64,000 nucleotides of DNA from Rubripirellula tenax (GCF_007860125.1 NZ_SJPW01000001.1:248001-312000); one strand, 5' to 3'. Positions 27,677 to 36,167 are shown, counted from the stretch's first letter. Numbers and translations: made by a program. The notes: generated from the sequence alone by a model not told the origin.

Positions 27677-28243
27677 TTACGTGTCGGCGTCCGAGCCTTC
27701 GTCGAAGTACGGTTCACCGTGGGACACGCCAAATTCGATCCAAAACCCAGTCCCTGAGTGGAACATTCGGTTGTCATAGTCCGTTAACGAATCCGGTTCG
27801 TCAAGCATTAGGCCGTAGAATGCATCCGCGATTCGTGAACGCAGCCCCAGTGGTGGTTCGTCGTCGCTGCTGAACATCAATGAAGTACGTCCGTAGTGAT
27901 CGGAGCAGTCGAATGGAACGGCGAGATTTGACGCATCACTTAATATGGCAACGAACGAAACGTCGAAGCACGTTTTCTCCATTCGTTCATCTTCAGCGAC
28001 GTTTTCGGTGTTGAACAAGTAAATCAGTCGTCCAAGAAACCAAGCGGCGTTTTCGTCGCCACGAACAATCGCAGGGAGTTTGCGTTGTTGTTCGCGAGCC
28101 CAATCGATCAAGTTGAATTGTGCGGAAAAGCTGGTGCCAGTAAGTCGTGTAGACGCAGGCACGAAGGTCACGTCCTCAAATCGTACGGGCGATCCAATCA
28201 CGTCGATCAGCTCGCCGTGGCGAATGTCAAAGGAATGTGCCAT
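27677..28243 (-). CDS. hypothetical protein (cassette)
   Basis: 188 residues, acidic, soluble, with mixed alpha/beta character (FNLIDWAREQQRKLPAIV; CFDVSFVAILSDASNLAVPF). The end (FWIEFGVSHGEPYFDEG) is close to attC-4. The acidic, single-domain style resembles immunity-type proteins, but no family is recognised. Confidence 0.65.
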   Translation of the reverse strand: MAHSFDIRHGELIDVIGSPVRFEDVTFVPASTRLTGTSFSAQFNLIDWAREQQRKLPAIVRGDENAAWFLGRLIYLFNTENVAEDERMEKTCFDVSFVAILSDASNLAVPFDCSDHYGRTSLMFSSDDEPPLGLRSRIADAFYGLMLDEPDSLTDYDNRMFHSGTGFWIEFGVSHGEPYFDEGSDADT

Positions 28244-28253
28244 GTGATTTCAG

Positions 28254-28349
28254 TCGGGGAACGTTGGCCATCACCGGGCGGCGGAGAACAGTCAACCACT
28301 CGAAAAAACGCAACCACCGCCGCTCCGGTGCATGGCATTGTTATCCGCA
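28254..28349 (-). repeat. attC-5
   Basis: AAC core 28260-28262, GTT core 28340-28342. Right arm GTTATCCG pairs with CGGATAAC of attC-6. Confidence 0.9.
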
Positions 28350-28372
28350 GTATAGGGAGAATCACAAGCAAT

Positions 28373-28759
28373 TCATCCTGTATAAGATCGCACAATGTAC
28401 CATTCCATCGCCCGCGGAGCAACAAAATCACGAACAAGTAGAATCGCAAAGTAACCAAGAAGCAAAAGAAGTAGAGCGATCACCCAATGTCCCCGGAGTG
28501 CACGTCGCGAACCAAAAACAGCAGCAAAGATTGCGAAAAGAGAAGCGGCGTTATTTAACGCGGTCAACAGCAGGAATGCATTGCGCATGACTTCATCGCC
28601 ACTGGTCATTGTTGCGTAAGCCATGTCAAGCAAGACGAGTTCGATCGTGAACCACGCGACGGCAACAAGACAGAGTCCAGCGGGAAGGTAAAGCCATCGT
28701 GTAGATCGCGGTTCTTGGACGCACGAGGGTGCAGCCTGTTTTTCGTAGGGATTAATCAA
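28373..28759 (-). CDS. NPY-motif membrane protein (cassette)
   Basis: 128 codons from a TTG directly before INPYEKQAAP. Four membrane helices follow. The N-terminal NPY with nearby Pro recurs in three other cassette proteins here (28911, 29975, 36168), so they form a loose family. Role unknown. Confidence 0.7.
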   Translation of the reverse strand: MINPYEKQAAPSCVQEPRSTRWLYLPAGLCLVAVAWFTIELVLLDMAYATMTSGDEVMRNAFLLLTALNNAASLFAIFAAVFGSRRALRGHWVIALLLLLLGYFAILLVRDFVAPRAMEWYIVRSYTG

Positions 28760-28822
28760 GTGTGCCGAGCCGATACTACGCTAACGCGCAAAGTAGAAAT
28801 GTGTGTTGGATTTCAATTTGAG

Positions 28823-28919
28823 TCGGATAACGTCACCCGTCACCGGGCCGGGAGAGTAAAGTCAACCATTTCAAAACCGGCCGCAAGCCCGGCTCCGGTG
28901 CACGGGATGGTTACCCGCC
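28823..28919 (-). repeat. attC-6
   Basis: AAC core 28829-28831, GTT core 28910-28912. Right arm GTTACCCG carries the stop codon of the next gene. Confidence 0.9.
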
Positions 28920-29291
28920 AGTATCGTCGCCTGAGATGGGTACTTCGTACGTCTTGGAAATCGAAGGACGGCTTCTTCGTATTGCAAAAGCGTACCGAAC
29001 TGCGAAGCTGCTCGCAAACGATGTAACGCTCGACAAGACGTAACATGCTATCGATGCAAATCCGAATTTGTCGAGAATCATGATGGCGAGTAAAAACGGT
29101 GCCATCGCGACGCACATCAGAAGAAACAGGATCGGAGGAATAGCGTCGCGCAAGCACGCGTACGTTGCGAAAAGAGCAATGCAGGTCGCGGTATACACTG
29201 CACCAGCGAACGCAGAACGCGCGATGTTGCTTGCCCGCGTGACATTAGCGGCAGTGTCGCAAGTTATTGGAGTGAGGTAGGGATTCGACAT
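28911..29291 (-). CDS. NPY-motif membrane protein (cassette)
   Basis: 126 residues starting MSNPYLTPITC, with three to four membrane helices (AGAVYTATCIALFATYAC; ILFLLMCVAMAPFLLAIMIL). The stop TAA lies inside the GTTA core of attC-6, a tight cassette fit. Related in layout to the neighbouring NPY proteins. Confidence 0.72.
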   Translation of the reverse strand: MSNPYLTPITCDTAANVTRASNIARSAFAGAVYTATCIALFATYACLRDAIPPILFLLMCVAMAPFLLAIMILDKFGFASIACYVLSSVTSFASSFAVRYAFAIRRSRPSISKTYEVPISGDDTGG

Positions 29292-29313
29292 TAAGTATGG
29301 GCAGTCGTTTCAG

Positions 29314-29408
29314 TCGGGTAACGATACGCGTCACCGGGTACGCGCGAAGGATTTTCCATTTCAAGTCGGCTGGCTCGCGTACTCCGGTGCACGCGATGGT
29401 TACCCGCG
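29314..29408 (-). repeat. attC-7
   Basis: AAC core 29320-29322, GTT core 29399-29401. Left arm CGGGTAAC; right arm GTTACCCG. Confidence 0.9.
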
Positions 29409-29816
29409 TTTCGGCAGGAACTCGGACGCGAAGGCAAACGCGGCCCAATGTGCAGCCCCAGTGTCGAGCCCGAGCAACGCCAGCATCAGTATACCAGCCA
29501 GCGTGTTCGGCGGCAAAGTCATAATTGCAGCGAGTAAGAAGAGTGAATGAACGATCGGAATACCCGAGACATGTTTGTATTCGCCTTTGTCTCGTCGGGT
29601 GTGCAGCCACGGACGAACCACAGACAGGTAGAAATTGAAGAGGGCCGCAAGTCCGTAGATGGCAAGGCACGCCCAACCGACGAACGCGTGAGATGAAGTG
29701 GTATCGACGTTGGCTTGAAACAGATGTCGGCCAACAATCGCGAGAGGGAGAAACGCGGCGAGTGCAAACACGCTGAGAACGCAGCCTAAATCGTTGAGCG
29801 TCCATGAGCTTCGCAT
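29400..29816 (-). CDS. four-helix membrane protein (cassette)
   Basis: 138 residues (MRSSWTLNDLGCVLSVFALAA) with four membrane helices and a basic loop (WLHTRRDKGEYKHV). Stop TAA in the attC-7 core. It has the size and topology of the NPY proteins but lacks the NPY start. No family recognised. Confidence 0.7.
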   Translation of the reverse strand: MRSSWTLNDLGCVLSVFALAAFLPLAIVGRHLFQANVDTTSSHAFVGWACLAIYGLAALFNFYLSVVRPWLHTRRDKGEYKHVSGIPIVHSLFLLAAIMTLPPNTLAGILMLALLGLDTGAAHWAAFAFASEFLPKRG

Positions 29817-29840
29817 GTTGTGTGCAGTTCATCTCTCCGC

Positions 29841-29937
29841 GCGGGTAACGGCGGCGTTGACCGAGCCGGGACGGTCCACGCATCCACTTGAGAAAACCTT
29901 GCAAGCCCGGCTTCGGTCCAACGCATGGTTCTGGCTG
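29841..29937 (-). repeat. attC-8
   Basis: AAC core 29847-29849, GTT core 29928-29930. Right arm GTTCTGGC pairs with GCCAGAAC of attC-9, an arm type seen only here. Confidence 0.9.
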
Positions 29938-29974
29938 TTGTTGACGCAGCTAAACGCACGACAATCAACCGTCG

Positions 29975-30406
29975 TCATCGTAGCATCCGGCGAAATACCA
30001 ATCCAGTTGTGAGTGATGTCACAAGCGAAACCGCAGCGATTAGCGAGAGCAAAGCGAGCGCACCCGTGTAGTTTGGACCTCCAACCAACAATGGCATGGC
30101 GACGAATAGTCCCAACGCAACGGCGATGAAGTACGCCGGAATGTTGCCAGCGATATAGCGGCAGGTTAGGTATGAACCAGCGGTGCCGAATATGACAGCG
30201 AGGCCAACAAAGAACACGATGACGTCGCGACGGTCCTCTGTAGAGTCATCCGATTGCAGGTTTGCGAAGGCAATGATCGTCCCGGTCGCAATTGCGATGC
30301 CCAATACGATCAGCCACGTAATTGATTGAAGGCGGCGCACGGAGCGTCTGTTGGACGAAACCGGAACCGATGCGGGTGGATCGTATGGATTTGATATTTC
30401 AGTCAC
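29975..30406 (-). CDS. NPY-motif membrane protein (cassette)
   Basis: 143 residues from a GTG (VTEISNPYDPPASV); the longer frame to 30451 begins inside attC-9 and is unlikely. Four membrane helices (ITWLIVLGIAIATGTIIAF; VIVFFVGLAVIFGTAGSYL; and two more). Same NPY-Pro start as the genes at 28373, 28911 and 36168. Confidence 0.7.
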   Translation of the reverse strand: MTEISNPYDPPASVPVSSNRRSVRRLQSITWLIVLGIAIATGTIIAFANLQSDDSTEDRRDVIVFFVGLAVIFGTAGSYLTCRYIAGNIPAYFIAVALGLFVAMPLLVGGPNYTGALALLSLIAAVSLVTSLTTGLVFRRMLR

Positions 30407-30430
30407 GAACACGATACCAAGTCGCTCGAT

Positions 30431-30526
30431 CGCCAGAACGTCGTGCATCACCGGGTACGGAGTTTTGATTGACCACTTCGCAAAACTCGCTAGCCGTACT
30501 CCGGTGCATGCAATTGTTACCCGCCG
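30431..30526 (-). repeat. attC-9
   Basis: AAC core 30437-30439, GTT core 30516-30518. Right arm GTTACCCG pairs with attC-10. Confidence 0.88.
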
Positions 30527-30863
30527 TCCGGAATCAGGCGTTGGGCTATGGGTCAGTTGAGTCAGCAGCGTACCGCATCCAGTTCAGCGGGGCAAGTTTT
30601 GGAAGTGAACGTTCACGGTCATGCAGTCAGCGGAGCAAATTGGTTGGTGCGGGTGTTGGATGCGAGGCGCTTTGCAGTATGCAGGCGTCGGATGTTCAAC
30701 AGACGCCGGTTATCAACAGGCGTTGGGTATTTGCAGGCGTCGGTTGTCTACAGACGTCGGTGTTCTACAGGCGTCGGATGCCCGGCTAGCCTACGGGCGC
30801 TTGGGTTGCGATTGTTGCGTCGCACCTGCAGGCGTGATTCGTCCGCGCAGTCCACGCGGGTAG
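30527..30863 (-). other. non-coding cassette with GGCGTTGG-type tandem repeats
   Basis: No convincing gene on either strand. Between 30681 and 30780 six units of about 17-18 bases share CAGGCGTCGG or CAGACGTCGG followed by a variable eight bases. Single copies of GGCGTTGG also occur near 30538. Confidence 0.65.
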
Positions 30864-30960
30864 TGCGGGTAACGACACGCGTCACCGGGTACGCGCGAGA
30901 GATTTTCCATTTTAAAACCGGCTGGCTCGCGTACTCCGGTGCACGCGATTGTTACCCGCC
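30864..30960 (-). repeat. attC-10
   Basis: AAC core 30871-30873, GTT core 30951-30953. Very similar inside to attC-7 (TACGCGCGA..GATTTTCCATTT). Confidence 0.9.
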
Positions 30961-31482
30961 GCGAATCTTTCGGTCAGCGTACCAGTCCCACATGAGTCTC
31001 CACGCGGCACGGTGAAGTGTGACACGCAAGTCGTCAACGGAGAGTCGGGCGCAGTATACAGTATCAAGCTCCTTTGGGTCGTGATGCGATTCGCGCCAAA
31101 ACGAAAACGGCATGTGTGCGGTACCATCAACGCGAAATAAGTGCATTGAGACATTGTCGGCGGTTGGCCCCCAATCCATAAATCGGTGAAACAGATGAAG
31201 GTCGTTGTCGTCAATGGCAAGTTGTAGCATCTCTCGATGATTCTCAACGGGCGACCGTTCCGGGAACGGTGGTGTATCGCGTTTGTCACCTACTGGGGTC
31301 ATGGCCCAATCCAAGTCGTCGTTGAGGGAGCCGATGAATTGCGGCAAGTAAACCACGTTGTCGTCGCAGGTTAGCCAACGCCCATCGGCGTAGACGTCGA
31401 CGGTTCTCAAGTCTGGTGATGCGTCATTGGATTTGCCAAGTTCGATTGCAAAAGTCGAACGATCGCCAAAGCGTTGCTTCAA
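30952..31482 (-). CDS. hypothetical acidic protein (cassette)
   Basis: 176 codons from a TTG; stop TAA in the attC-10 core. Soluble, with phrases such as TVDVYADGRWLTCDDNVVYLP and LAIDDNDLHLFHRFMDWGP. Size and acidity resemble immunity proteins of polymorphic toxin systems, but no family is recognised. Confidence 0.65.
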   Translation of the reverse strand: MKQRFGDRSTFAIELGKSNDASPDLRTVDVYADGRWLTCDDNVVYLPQFIGSLNDDLDWAMTPVGDKRDTPPFPERSPVENHREMLQLAIDDNDLHLFHRFMDWGPTADNVSMHLFRVDGTAHMPFSFWRESHHDPKELDTVYCARLSVDDLRVTLHRAAWRLMWDWYADRKIRGG

Positions 31483-31498
31483 TGAGTTCTCGATTCAG

Positions 31499-31598
31499 TC
31501 GGGTAACGTCCGCGATCACCGGGCGACGGAGAACCGCGTTCTTGTACAAAAGGAAAACCGAACCACCGTCGCTCCGTGTGAATCGCATGGTTATCGGT
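31499..31598 (-). repeat. attC-11
   Basis: AAC core 31505-31507, GTT core 31590-31592. Right arm GTTATCGG pairs with CCGATAAC of attC-12. Confidence 0.88.
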
Positions 31599-31840
31599 GC
31601 CTTTGATGGATTCGGTGATCGCTTATCAATGGAAGTGAACTATCAGCGTAACGGTCCCCATATCGGTCGGCAAGTAAATCGAGCGTTGGATCAGTCGGCA
31701 AGTTAGCCGGGTGTTGCGTTCCGCTGCGGGTAACCCGCCGCATTCTTTCGCGATGTGCATCCGCGACAAGTCCGGGAGTTGGACGAGTGTTGATCAGCCA
31801 TGTGTCACGCGTAACGTCGGCCACAATTCACATGTGGTAG
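31599..31840 (-). other. non-coding cassette with TCGGCAAGTAA units
   Basis: About 240 bases with no plausible gene. Two units of TCGGCAAGT followed by GCGTTGG or GTGTTG (31650-31715) match the units inside the four-copy repeated cassette, so it may be a diverged relative. Confidence 0.6.
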
Positions 31841-31934
31841 TCCGATAACGGCTCGGATCACCGGGTACGAACGAACGATTGACCATCGGGGCAGATGCTT
31901 TTGAGTACTCCGGTGCATCCGATGGTTACCGGCG
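31841..31934 (-). repeat. attC-12
   Basis: AAC core 31847-31849, GTT core 31925-31927. Right arm GTTACCGG pairs with CCGGTAAC of attC-13. Confidence 0.88.
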
Positions 31935-32238
31935 TTGTTTGTCATCCGCAATCGGTTTGGCACGCCACAGCAGCGTTGCCGTCAGTTTATCGCCCAGCAA
32001 AGGACCGAGCAACCAATCTCGGAGGACTCTATTCGGGCATTGTTTCGCCGGCGTTGATTCGCACCACCGTGCGACGTGAACCGTTAACGAAGAACGTCCC
32101 GTTGTCGGCCCCCAAGAGCGTCCAACGGGACCGGAGTGGAGCGCGAAGCGAAATTCAGCAAACGATCCGAGGTTGAGTTTTGAACGAAGGACGACCGGGA
32201 ATGATCAATGTCAGCGCAATCTTTCATCGCTGCTAAGT
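31935..32238 (-). other. cassette without a convincing gene
   Basis: About 300 bases. Short frames exist on both strands but none has a clear start or protein-like composition. An inverted pair GTCCCGTTG / CAACGGGAC (near 32095 and 32120) could form a hairpin. Confidence 0.5.
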
Positions 32239-32336
32239 GCCGGTAACGTTACGCGTCACCGGGAACGCGCGAAAAGGTTTCTAATGGCCAAATCGCTCGA
32301 CTCGCGTTCTCCGGTGCACGCGATTGTTACCCGCCG
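32239..32336 (-). repeat. attC-13
   Basis: AAC core 32245-32247, GTT core 32326-32328. Right arm GTTACCCG pairs with attC-14. Confidence 0.9.
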
Positions 32337-33031
32337 TCTTGCGTGAACGTGACAGCGTAAACGGCAGTCACATTCTTGCGATCGACGGCAGCATCGTGTC
32401 GATATCCCGCGGACAGACCGTAGGTTCCATCACGCGTGCCATCGTCAAAAGTGATACCGGCCACATATGCATCGCGATCAATTATGAGCTGTTGGTGTGC
32501 CTCTTCGATCGTTTTGAACGTGTGAGGAAAGTCGCCATCGTACAGATCAGTCTCGAAGTCATAAATGTTGCGGTAATCTTCGTCGTCATCCGGGTCGATG
32601 TCTTCCGGTGGCATAGGAAATCCGGCACCATCGGTAACAAACTCCAGTCGTTGCTTGCCGTTGACCCAGAGACGAACGTAAGCAATATCGTCGCGGTGTC
32701 CAGTTCGCAAAACCTCGCCGTCAAAATCGCTTGCGATTCGGTCGCAATCCCTGTTGTACATCCAGATATCAGCGAACGAGCACCAGTCTTGGTGCTTGTG
32801 AACGACCAATAGCGACCAACCCATCCCATTCGGCGGCATCCATGTGCCGTCGTAAACGGAATCGGTGACGTCTTCGATTGACGCGACACAGTGGCACTTG
32901 CCAAGCGAGGCGACTAAGTCGCCAACGTTAGTACGCACGAGGCACGCGGACCAGTCGGCACCGGGGAAGGTCGAGAACGCCCCGCGTCGCTTTGCGATGC
33001 CGAGTTTCGCAATTCGGGTTTCGTGTTTCAT
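32327..33031 (-). CDS. hypothetical acidic protein (cassette)
   Basis: 234 residues (MKHETRIAKLGIAKRRGAF). Very acidic middle (PPEDIDPDDDEDYRNIYDFE), Trp- and Cys-containing core (MGWSLLVVHKHQDWCSFADI). Stop TAA in the attC-13 core. Style of an immunity or effector-binding protein; family not recognised. Confidence 0.68.
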   Translation of the reverse strand: MKHETRIAKLGIAKRRGAFSTFPGADWSACLVRTNVGDLVASLGKCHCVASIEDVTDSVYDGTWMPPNGMGWSLLVVHKHQDWCSFADIWMYNRDCDRIASDFDGEVLRTGHRDDIAYVRLWVNGKQRLEFVTDGAGFPMPPEDIDPDDDEDYRNIYDFETDLYDGDFPHTFKTIEEAHQQLIIDRDAYVAGITFDDGTRDGTYGLSAGYRHDAAVDRKNVTAVYAVTFTQDGG

Positions 33032-33054
33032 GAATCAGAGTTGAATGATTTCAG

Positions 33055-33150
33055 TCGGGTAACGGTAGACATCACGGGGAACGGGCGAACGACTTGAAAG
33101 CAGACGAGAAAACGGACCACCCGTTCTCCCGTGCATGTCATGGTTCGCCG
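33055..33150 (-). repeat. attC-14
   Basis: AAC core 33061-33063, GTT core 33143-33145. Right arm GTTCGCCG pairs with CGGCGAAC at 33497, the collapsed site. Confidence 0.85.
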
Positions 33151-33464
33151 AGAGCACCACGCTCCATCAACAGCAGTAGAACTGGTTGCTGAACAATCGC
33201 CTTGTGTGCATTCGACTGACCAGCAGGGATGAGGATGCCATCGCCAGCTTGTAGTATTTCGACGCGATCGCCGAATTGTATCGAGAATTGGCCATCAAGC
33301 ACATATCCACAATGCCCTTTGACGCACCAATCATCTTCAATGAATGGTGGTGAGAATTCGACGAGACGCAGTACGCCCTCACTATGGGCGACTCGCTTTT
33401 CTCTGGCTCCGGGTGCCAAGTCGACCCAGGGCAACAATTGAAAGTTGATTCGTGCTGCGTTCAT
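33138..33464 (-). CDS. cupin-domain protein (cassette)
   Basis: 108 residues. A single cupin barrel: motif 1 region VKGHCGYVLDGQFSIQFGD and motif 2 region LQAGDGILIPAGQSNAHKA, with possible metal His residues in each. Small cupins bind or modify small molecules; ligand unknown. The stop lies in attC-14. Confidence 0.85.
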   Translation of the reverse strand: MNAARINFQLLPWVDLAPGAREKRVAHSEGVLRLVEFSPPFIEDDWCVKGHCGYVLDGQFSIQFGDRVEILQAGDGILIPAGQSNAHKAIVQQPVLLLLMERGALGEP

Positions 33465-33495
33465 GGTGTTGCAGTCGCAGCGATGTGCAATCCCA

Positions 33496-33518
33496 TCGGC
33501 GAACGCTTGGGTTATCCG
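33496..33518 (-). repeat. collapsed attC site
   Basis: Outer arms CGGCGAAC and GTTATCCG remain but only six bases separate the AAC and GTT cores, so the hairpin is lost. The left arm pairs with the right arm of attC-14, which marks the true cassette edge. It fuses the cupin and methyltransferase cassettes. Confidence 0.7.
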
Positions 33519-33536
33519 AGCGGCGAGAGAAAAACT

Positions 33537-34112
33537 ATGAACAAATCAAACGACGTTGACGCCGCTTCGGATCAACCCATTGTTATGCGTTTCTGCTATG
33601 CCGATCCGCCGTACCTTGGGTGCGGGAAGAAGCTATACGGCGACATGCACCCCGATGCAGCGGATTACGACGACCCAGAGACGCACCGCCAATTGATCGA
33701 GCGATTGTGTGACGAGTTCCCCGATGGTTGGGCGATGTCGCTGCACAGTCCAAGCCTGCGAACGATCTTGCCGATGTGTCCAGAGGATTGCCGCGTTGGA
33801 TCATGGGTCAAGCCGTTCGCGGTGTTCAAGGCAAACGTGACGGTCGCCTACGCATGGGAGCCGGTCATCTTCCGTGGCGGTCGGAAACGACCGCGAACGA
33901 TGCCAACGGTTCGCGATTGGGTGAGTGAGTGCATCACGCTGAAGAAAGGTTGCCCCGGTGCGAAACCGAAAGGTTTCAGCATGTGGGTGTTCGACGTGTT
34001 GAACATGCAAGCACAAGACGAGTTCGTAGATTTGTTCCCCGGCAGCGGGAGCGTACAGAAGGCGTGGGACGAGTTTTGCCGCACGCCGATGTTGCCACTG
34101 GAATACGCATAA
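33537..34112 (+). CDS. DNA methyltransferase-like protein (cassette, antisense to the array)
   Basis: 191 residues from the ATG at 33537. Catalytic motif ADPPYLG near the N-terminus (DPPY class) and the SAM-binding motif DLFPGSGSV near the C-terminus give the order of a beta-class, N6-adenine or N4-cytosine type enzyme. The phrase ETHRQLIERLCDEFPDGWAMSL and KKGCPGAKP fit phage-type DNA methylases. The stop TAA is in attC-15. No partner nuclease is seen, so it is an orphan. Confidence 0.8.
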   Translation: MNKSNDVDAASDQPIVMRFCYADPPYLGCGKKLYGDMHPDAADYDDPETHRQLIERLCDEFPDGWAMSLHSPSLRTILPMCPEDCRVGSWVKPFAVFKANVTVAYAWEPVIFRGGRKRPRTMPTVRDWVSECITLKKGCPGAKPKGFSMWVFDVLNMQAQDEFVDLFPGSGSVQKAWDEFCRTPMLPLEYA

Positions 34113-34198
34113 CGGTACGCATCAGCGGGCCGGGAAGGTTGATGTTCCATTTGTAAAATCCCGCAAGCCCGGCTCCGTTGCATGCGATGGTTACCGGC
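34106..34198 (-). repeat. attC-15
   Basis: AAC core 34111-34113, GTT core 34190-34192. Left arm GCATAAC matches the GTTATCCG of the collapsed site only in five bases. Right arm GTTACCGG pairs with attC-16. Confidence 0.88.
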
Positions 34199-34592
34199 CG
34201 TCTGGGATTTGGTCGGCGTATAGATGATGAACCCAATAGTTTAGGTTAAACGACAGCTCGCCACCACGGAGTGCAATCGTTTCATCACGCCATTTGCTAA
34301 CATCTTCGTGACTCTTCGCGTCGACATTTGCGAGCAGCTCCTCGATCCGTGCACCTAGGACCGTGTTGCCAGTGCTCCATGCAGTGAAATCGCCGACAAG
34401 TTGATAGAGGCAATGAACGAAGAACTCGCGTTGAATGCAAGACGGATCATTGGCGTACGCTAGGATTAGATCATCGTTGAGCCCATTGCACACGTACATG
34501 TCCCAGTCTTGGTCTGGCCAGGGAGTCGGTATCCCGAGCTGAACCCAGGCTGCTACGTCACTCGGTGATGGATCGTAAACGTTCATCTTCAC
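34191..34592 (-). CDS. hypothetical protein (cassette)
   Basis: 133 codons from GTG (ATG two codons later is possible). Helical, acidic, Trp-rich (WVQLGIPTPWPDQDWDMYVC; LVGDFTAWSTGNTVLG). Stop TAA in attC-15. No family recognised. Confidence 0.65.
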   Translation of the reverse strand: MKMNVYDPSPSDVAAWVQLGIPTPWPDQDWDMYVCNGLNDDLILAYANDPSCIQREFFVHCLYQLVGDFTAWSTGNTVLGARIEELLANVDAKSHEDVSKWRDETIALRGGELSFNLNYWVHHLYADQIPDGR

Positions 34593-34640
34593 GGCGGTGA
34601 TTGCGGGTTGCTCATTTGTCGCAGCCTGCGCACGAATTCA

Positions 34641-34736
34641 GTCCGGTAACGCCTGCCGTAACCGGGCACGAACGAGGGGCTTTGATTTCAGTTGCAGCGT
34701 GAATGAGTGCTCCGGTTCGCGGCTTTGTTATCGGAC
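34641..34736 (-). repeat. attC-16
   Basis: AAC core 34648-34650, GTT core 34727-34729. The inner arm reads CTCCGGTTCG instead of CCGGTGCA. Right arm GTTATCGG pairs with attC-17. Confidence 0.82.
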
Positions 34737-34742
34737 GTCGTA

Positions 34743-35213
34743 TTAATCTGTGCACCGAGCCCGCAAATCACCAAGTGTACCATCGAGGTCAGCATACCAA
34801 TCTAGCGGAGTAGTAAGACCAGCCTCCCCGAATATTTCCCAAAGGTCATCGAGATCTTGAAGCGTGTTGGAGGTGTAGTCCTGCCACCATGCATCACACC
34901 AATCCTCCGCTTCGCTCAAAATGGCATCGCCGTGGGTCGTAGCTGCCATGCCACGCCCCGATTGGTAGGTCTTATGCGAATCGCCGTTTGGATGGTCCAT
35001 AATTTCCTGAAGGTTGACCGCATCGGTGAACATCAGGCGTTCGTGAACCGGCTTCTTCTTTCCGTAGGTTGATACGTCGTAGCCAACATCTACCGCTTCA
35101 ACGTCAGCGTCCCGTGACAGGAATACATCGTAGTCAATCGTACGCAGCAGCATGCAATCAAGAAACCCGTAAAGAGAACGCCTTGCCTCTTCGATGAATA
35201 TTGAATTGTCCAC
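34743..35213 (-). CDS. hypothetical protein (cassette)
   Basis: 156 residues from a GTG at 35213; the longer frame to 35345 runs through attC-17. Soluble and acidic, with LLRTIDYDVFLSRDADVEAVDVGYD and WCDAWWQDYTSNTLQDLDDLWEIF. No family recognised. Confidence 0.6.
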   Translation of the reverse strand: MDNSIFIEEARRSLYGFLDCMLLRTIDYDVFLSRDADVEAVDVGYDVSTYGKKKPVHERLMFTDAVNLQEIMDHPNGDSHKTYQSGRGMAATTHGDAILSEAEDWCDAWWQDYTSNTLQDLDDLWEIFGEAGLTTPLDWYADLDGTLGDLRARCTD

Positions 35214-35240
35214 GATTAAACCTACGATTTCGTTTACCCA

Positions 35241-35337
35241 GTCCGATAACGGCCGCGATAACCGAGTCGCGGCGATTGATTTTCCATTGTCAGAAACGAC
35301 GATTCCGCGACTTCGGTTCATCGCATGGTTCGCCGCC
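35241..35337 (-). repeat. attC-17
   Basis: AAC core 35248-35250, GTT core 35328-35330. Right arm GTTCGCCG pairs with CGGCGAAC of attC-18. Confidence 0.88.
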
Positions 35338-35372
35338 ATTCTCACGTCGCAGCATCGGAATGTCTATAGATC

Positions 35373-35672
35373 CTACATCGACCATGGCCATACCGTATTC
35401 ATATGGCCGCATTCCGGGCACTCCCCGCCGCGCTGCGGATTCTTTGATACACCACGACAGTCAATCCATGAAGCGAGCAAGGCAAACGGAGCGATTGCAC
35501 AAACCGCACCGCAAAGGAATAGCGGAATCCACCAACCCAGATAGTAAAACGGAACGGCAAGGATTAATGCTCCTACGATCAACCAAAAGAATACGGCAGG
35601 CGGTGACGAACCTCCTGGTGCAGGCTGGTATCTGTCGACACCAAATCGATTATTGCATTTGGCGCAACGCAT
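35373..35672 (-). CDS. zinc-ribbon membrane protein (cassette)
   Basis: 99 residues. CAKC near the N-terminus and CPECGH near the C-terminus form a probable zinc ribbon whose halves are split by two membrane helices (AVFFWLIVGALILAVPFYYL; PLFLCGAVCAIAPFALLA). ATG start confirmed by MRCAKCNNRFG. Function unknown. Confidence 0.75.
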   Translation of the reverse strand: MRCAKCNNRFGVDRYQPAPGGSSPPAVFFWLIVGALILAVPFYYLGWWIPLFLCGAVCAIAPFALLASWIDCRGVSKNPQRGGECPECGHMNTVWPWSM

Positions 35673-35679
35673 AGGTTAA

Positions 35680-35776
35680 GTCGGCGAACGGCGGTCGTCA
35701 CCGGGCACGGAGAGACAACTTTCCACTCGTGAAATCGCGCAAGCCGTGCTCCGTGTGCACGACATTGTTATCGGTC
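35680..35776 (-). repeat. attC-18
   Basis: AAC core 35687-35689, GTT core 35767-35769. Right arm GTTATCGG pairs with attC-19. Confidence 0.88.
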
Positions 35777-36066
35777 GTCCGGGAAGGGCGTTGGATCGGC
35801 CAGAAAGTACGCGTGACGTCGAGGTCAGCATACCGAGCGTTGGGTCGTCCAGCAAGCAAATCGTAACGTGTCCATCAGCGAGTCACCCGGCGTCGGTGTG
35901 TCCGACATTGTTGTTGGTCGCGATGCATCACGCGGGCATGTCAAGCACGCCTTGTGTTCGATCGATTCGCCGTACGTGCCGTGAAGCTATTCGGAACAGT
36001 ACTGTTGCAGCGTATTCGATACACCATCAACTCCACGAACGTCGCCGTCACAATCCAAGGCATAGT
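35777..36066 (-). other. non-coding cassette with GCGTTGG units
   Basis: About 290 bases without a credible gene. GGGCGTTGGATCGG and GAGCGTTGGGTCG occur 55 bases apart, the same motif found in the other gene-free cassettes. An attC-like remnant (CGTAAC...CATTGTTG, 35861-35915) may be an old fused site. Confidence 0.5.
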
Positions 36067-36163
36067 ACCGATAACGACCGGCGTCACCGGGCGGGGAGAG
36101 TAAAGGTGTCCATTTCAAATCCGGCCGCAAGCCCCGCTCCGTGTGCACGCCATGGTTCTGCTC
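36067..36163 (-). repeat. attC-19
   Basis: AAC core 36073-36075, GTT core 36155-36157. Right arm GTTCTGCT pairs with AGCAGAAC of attC-20. Confidence 0.88.
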
Positions 36164-36167
36164 CAAC

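Noticed and set aside
29245-29904. 219-codon frame across attC-7
   Set aside because: It crosses an attC site and overlaps the membrane gene at 29400 with a less protein-like composition.
35861-35915. additional attC inside the cassette near 35777
   Set aside because: CGTAAC and GTTG cores occur, but inner arms and spacing do not fit the other sites; at most a remnant.
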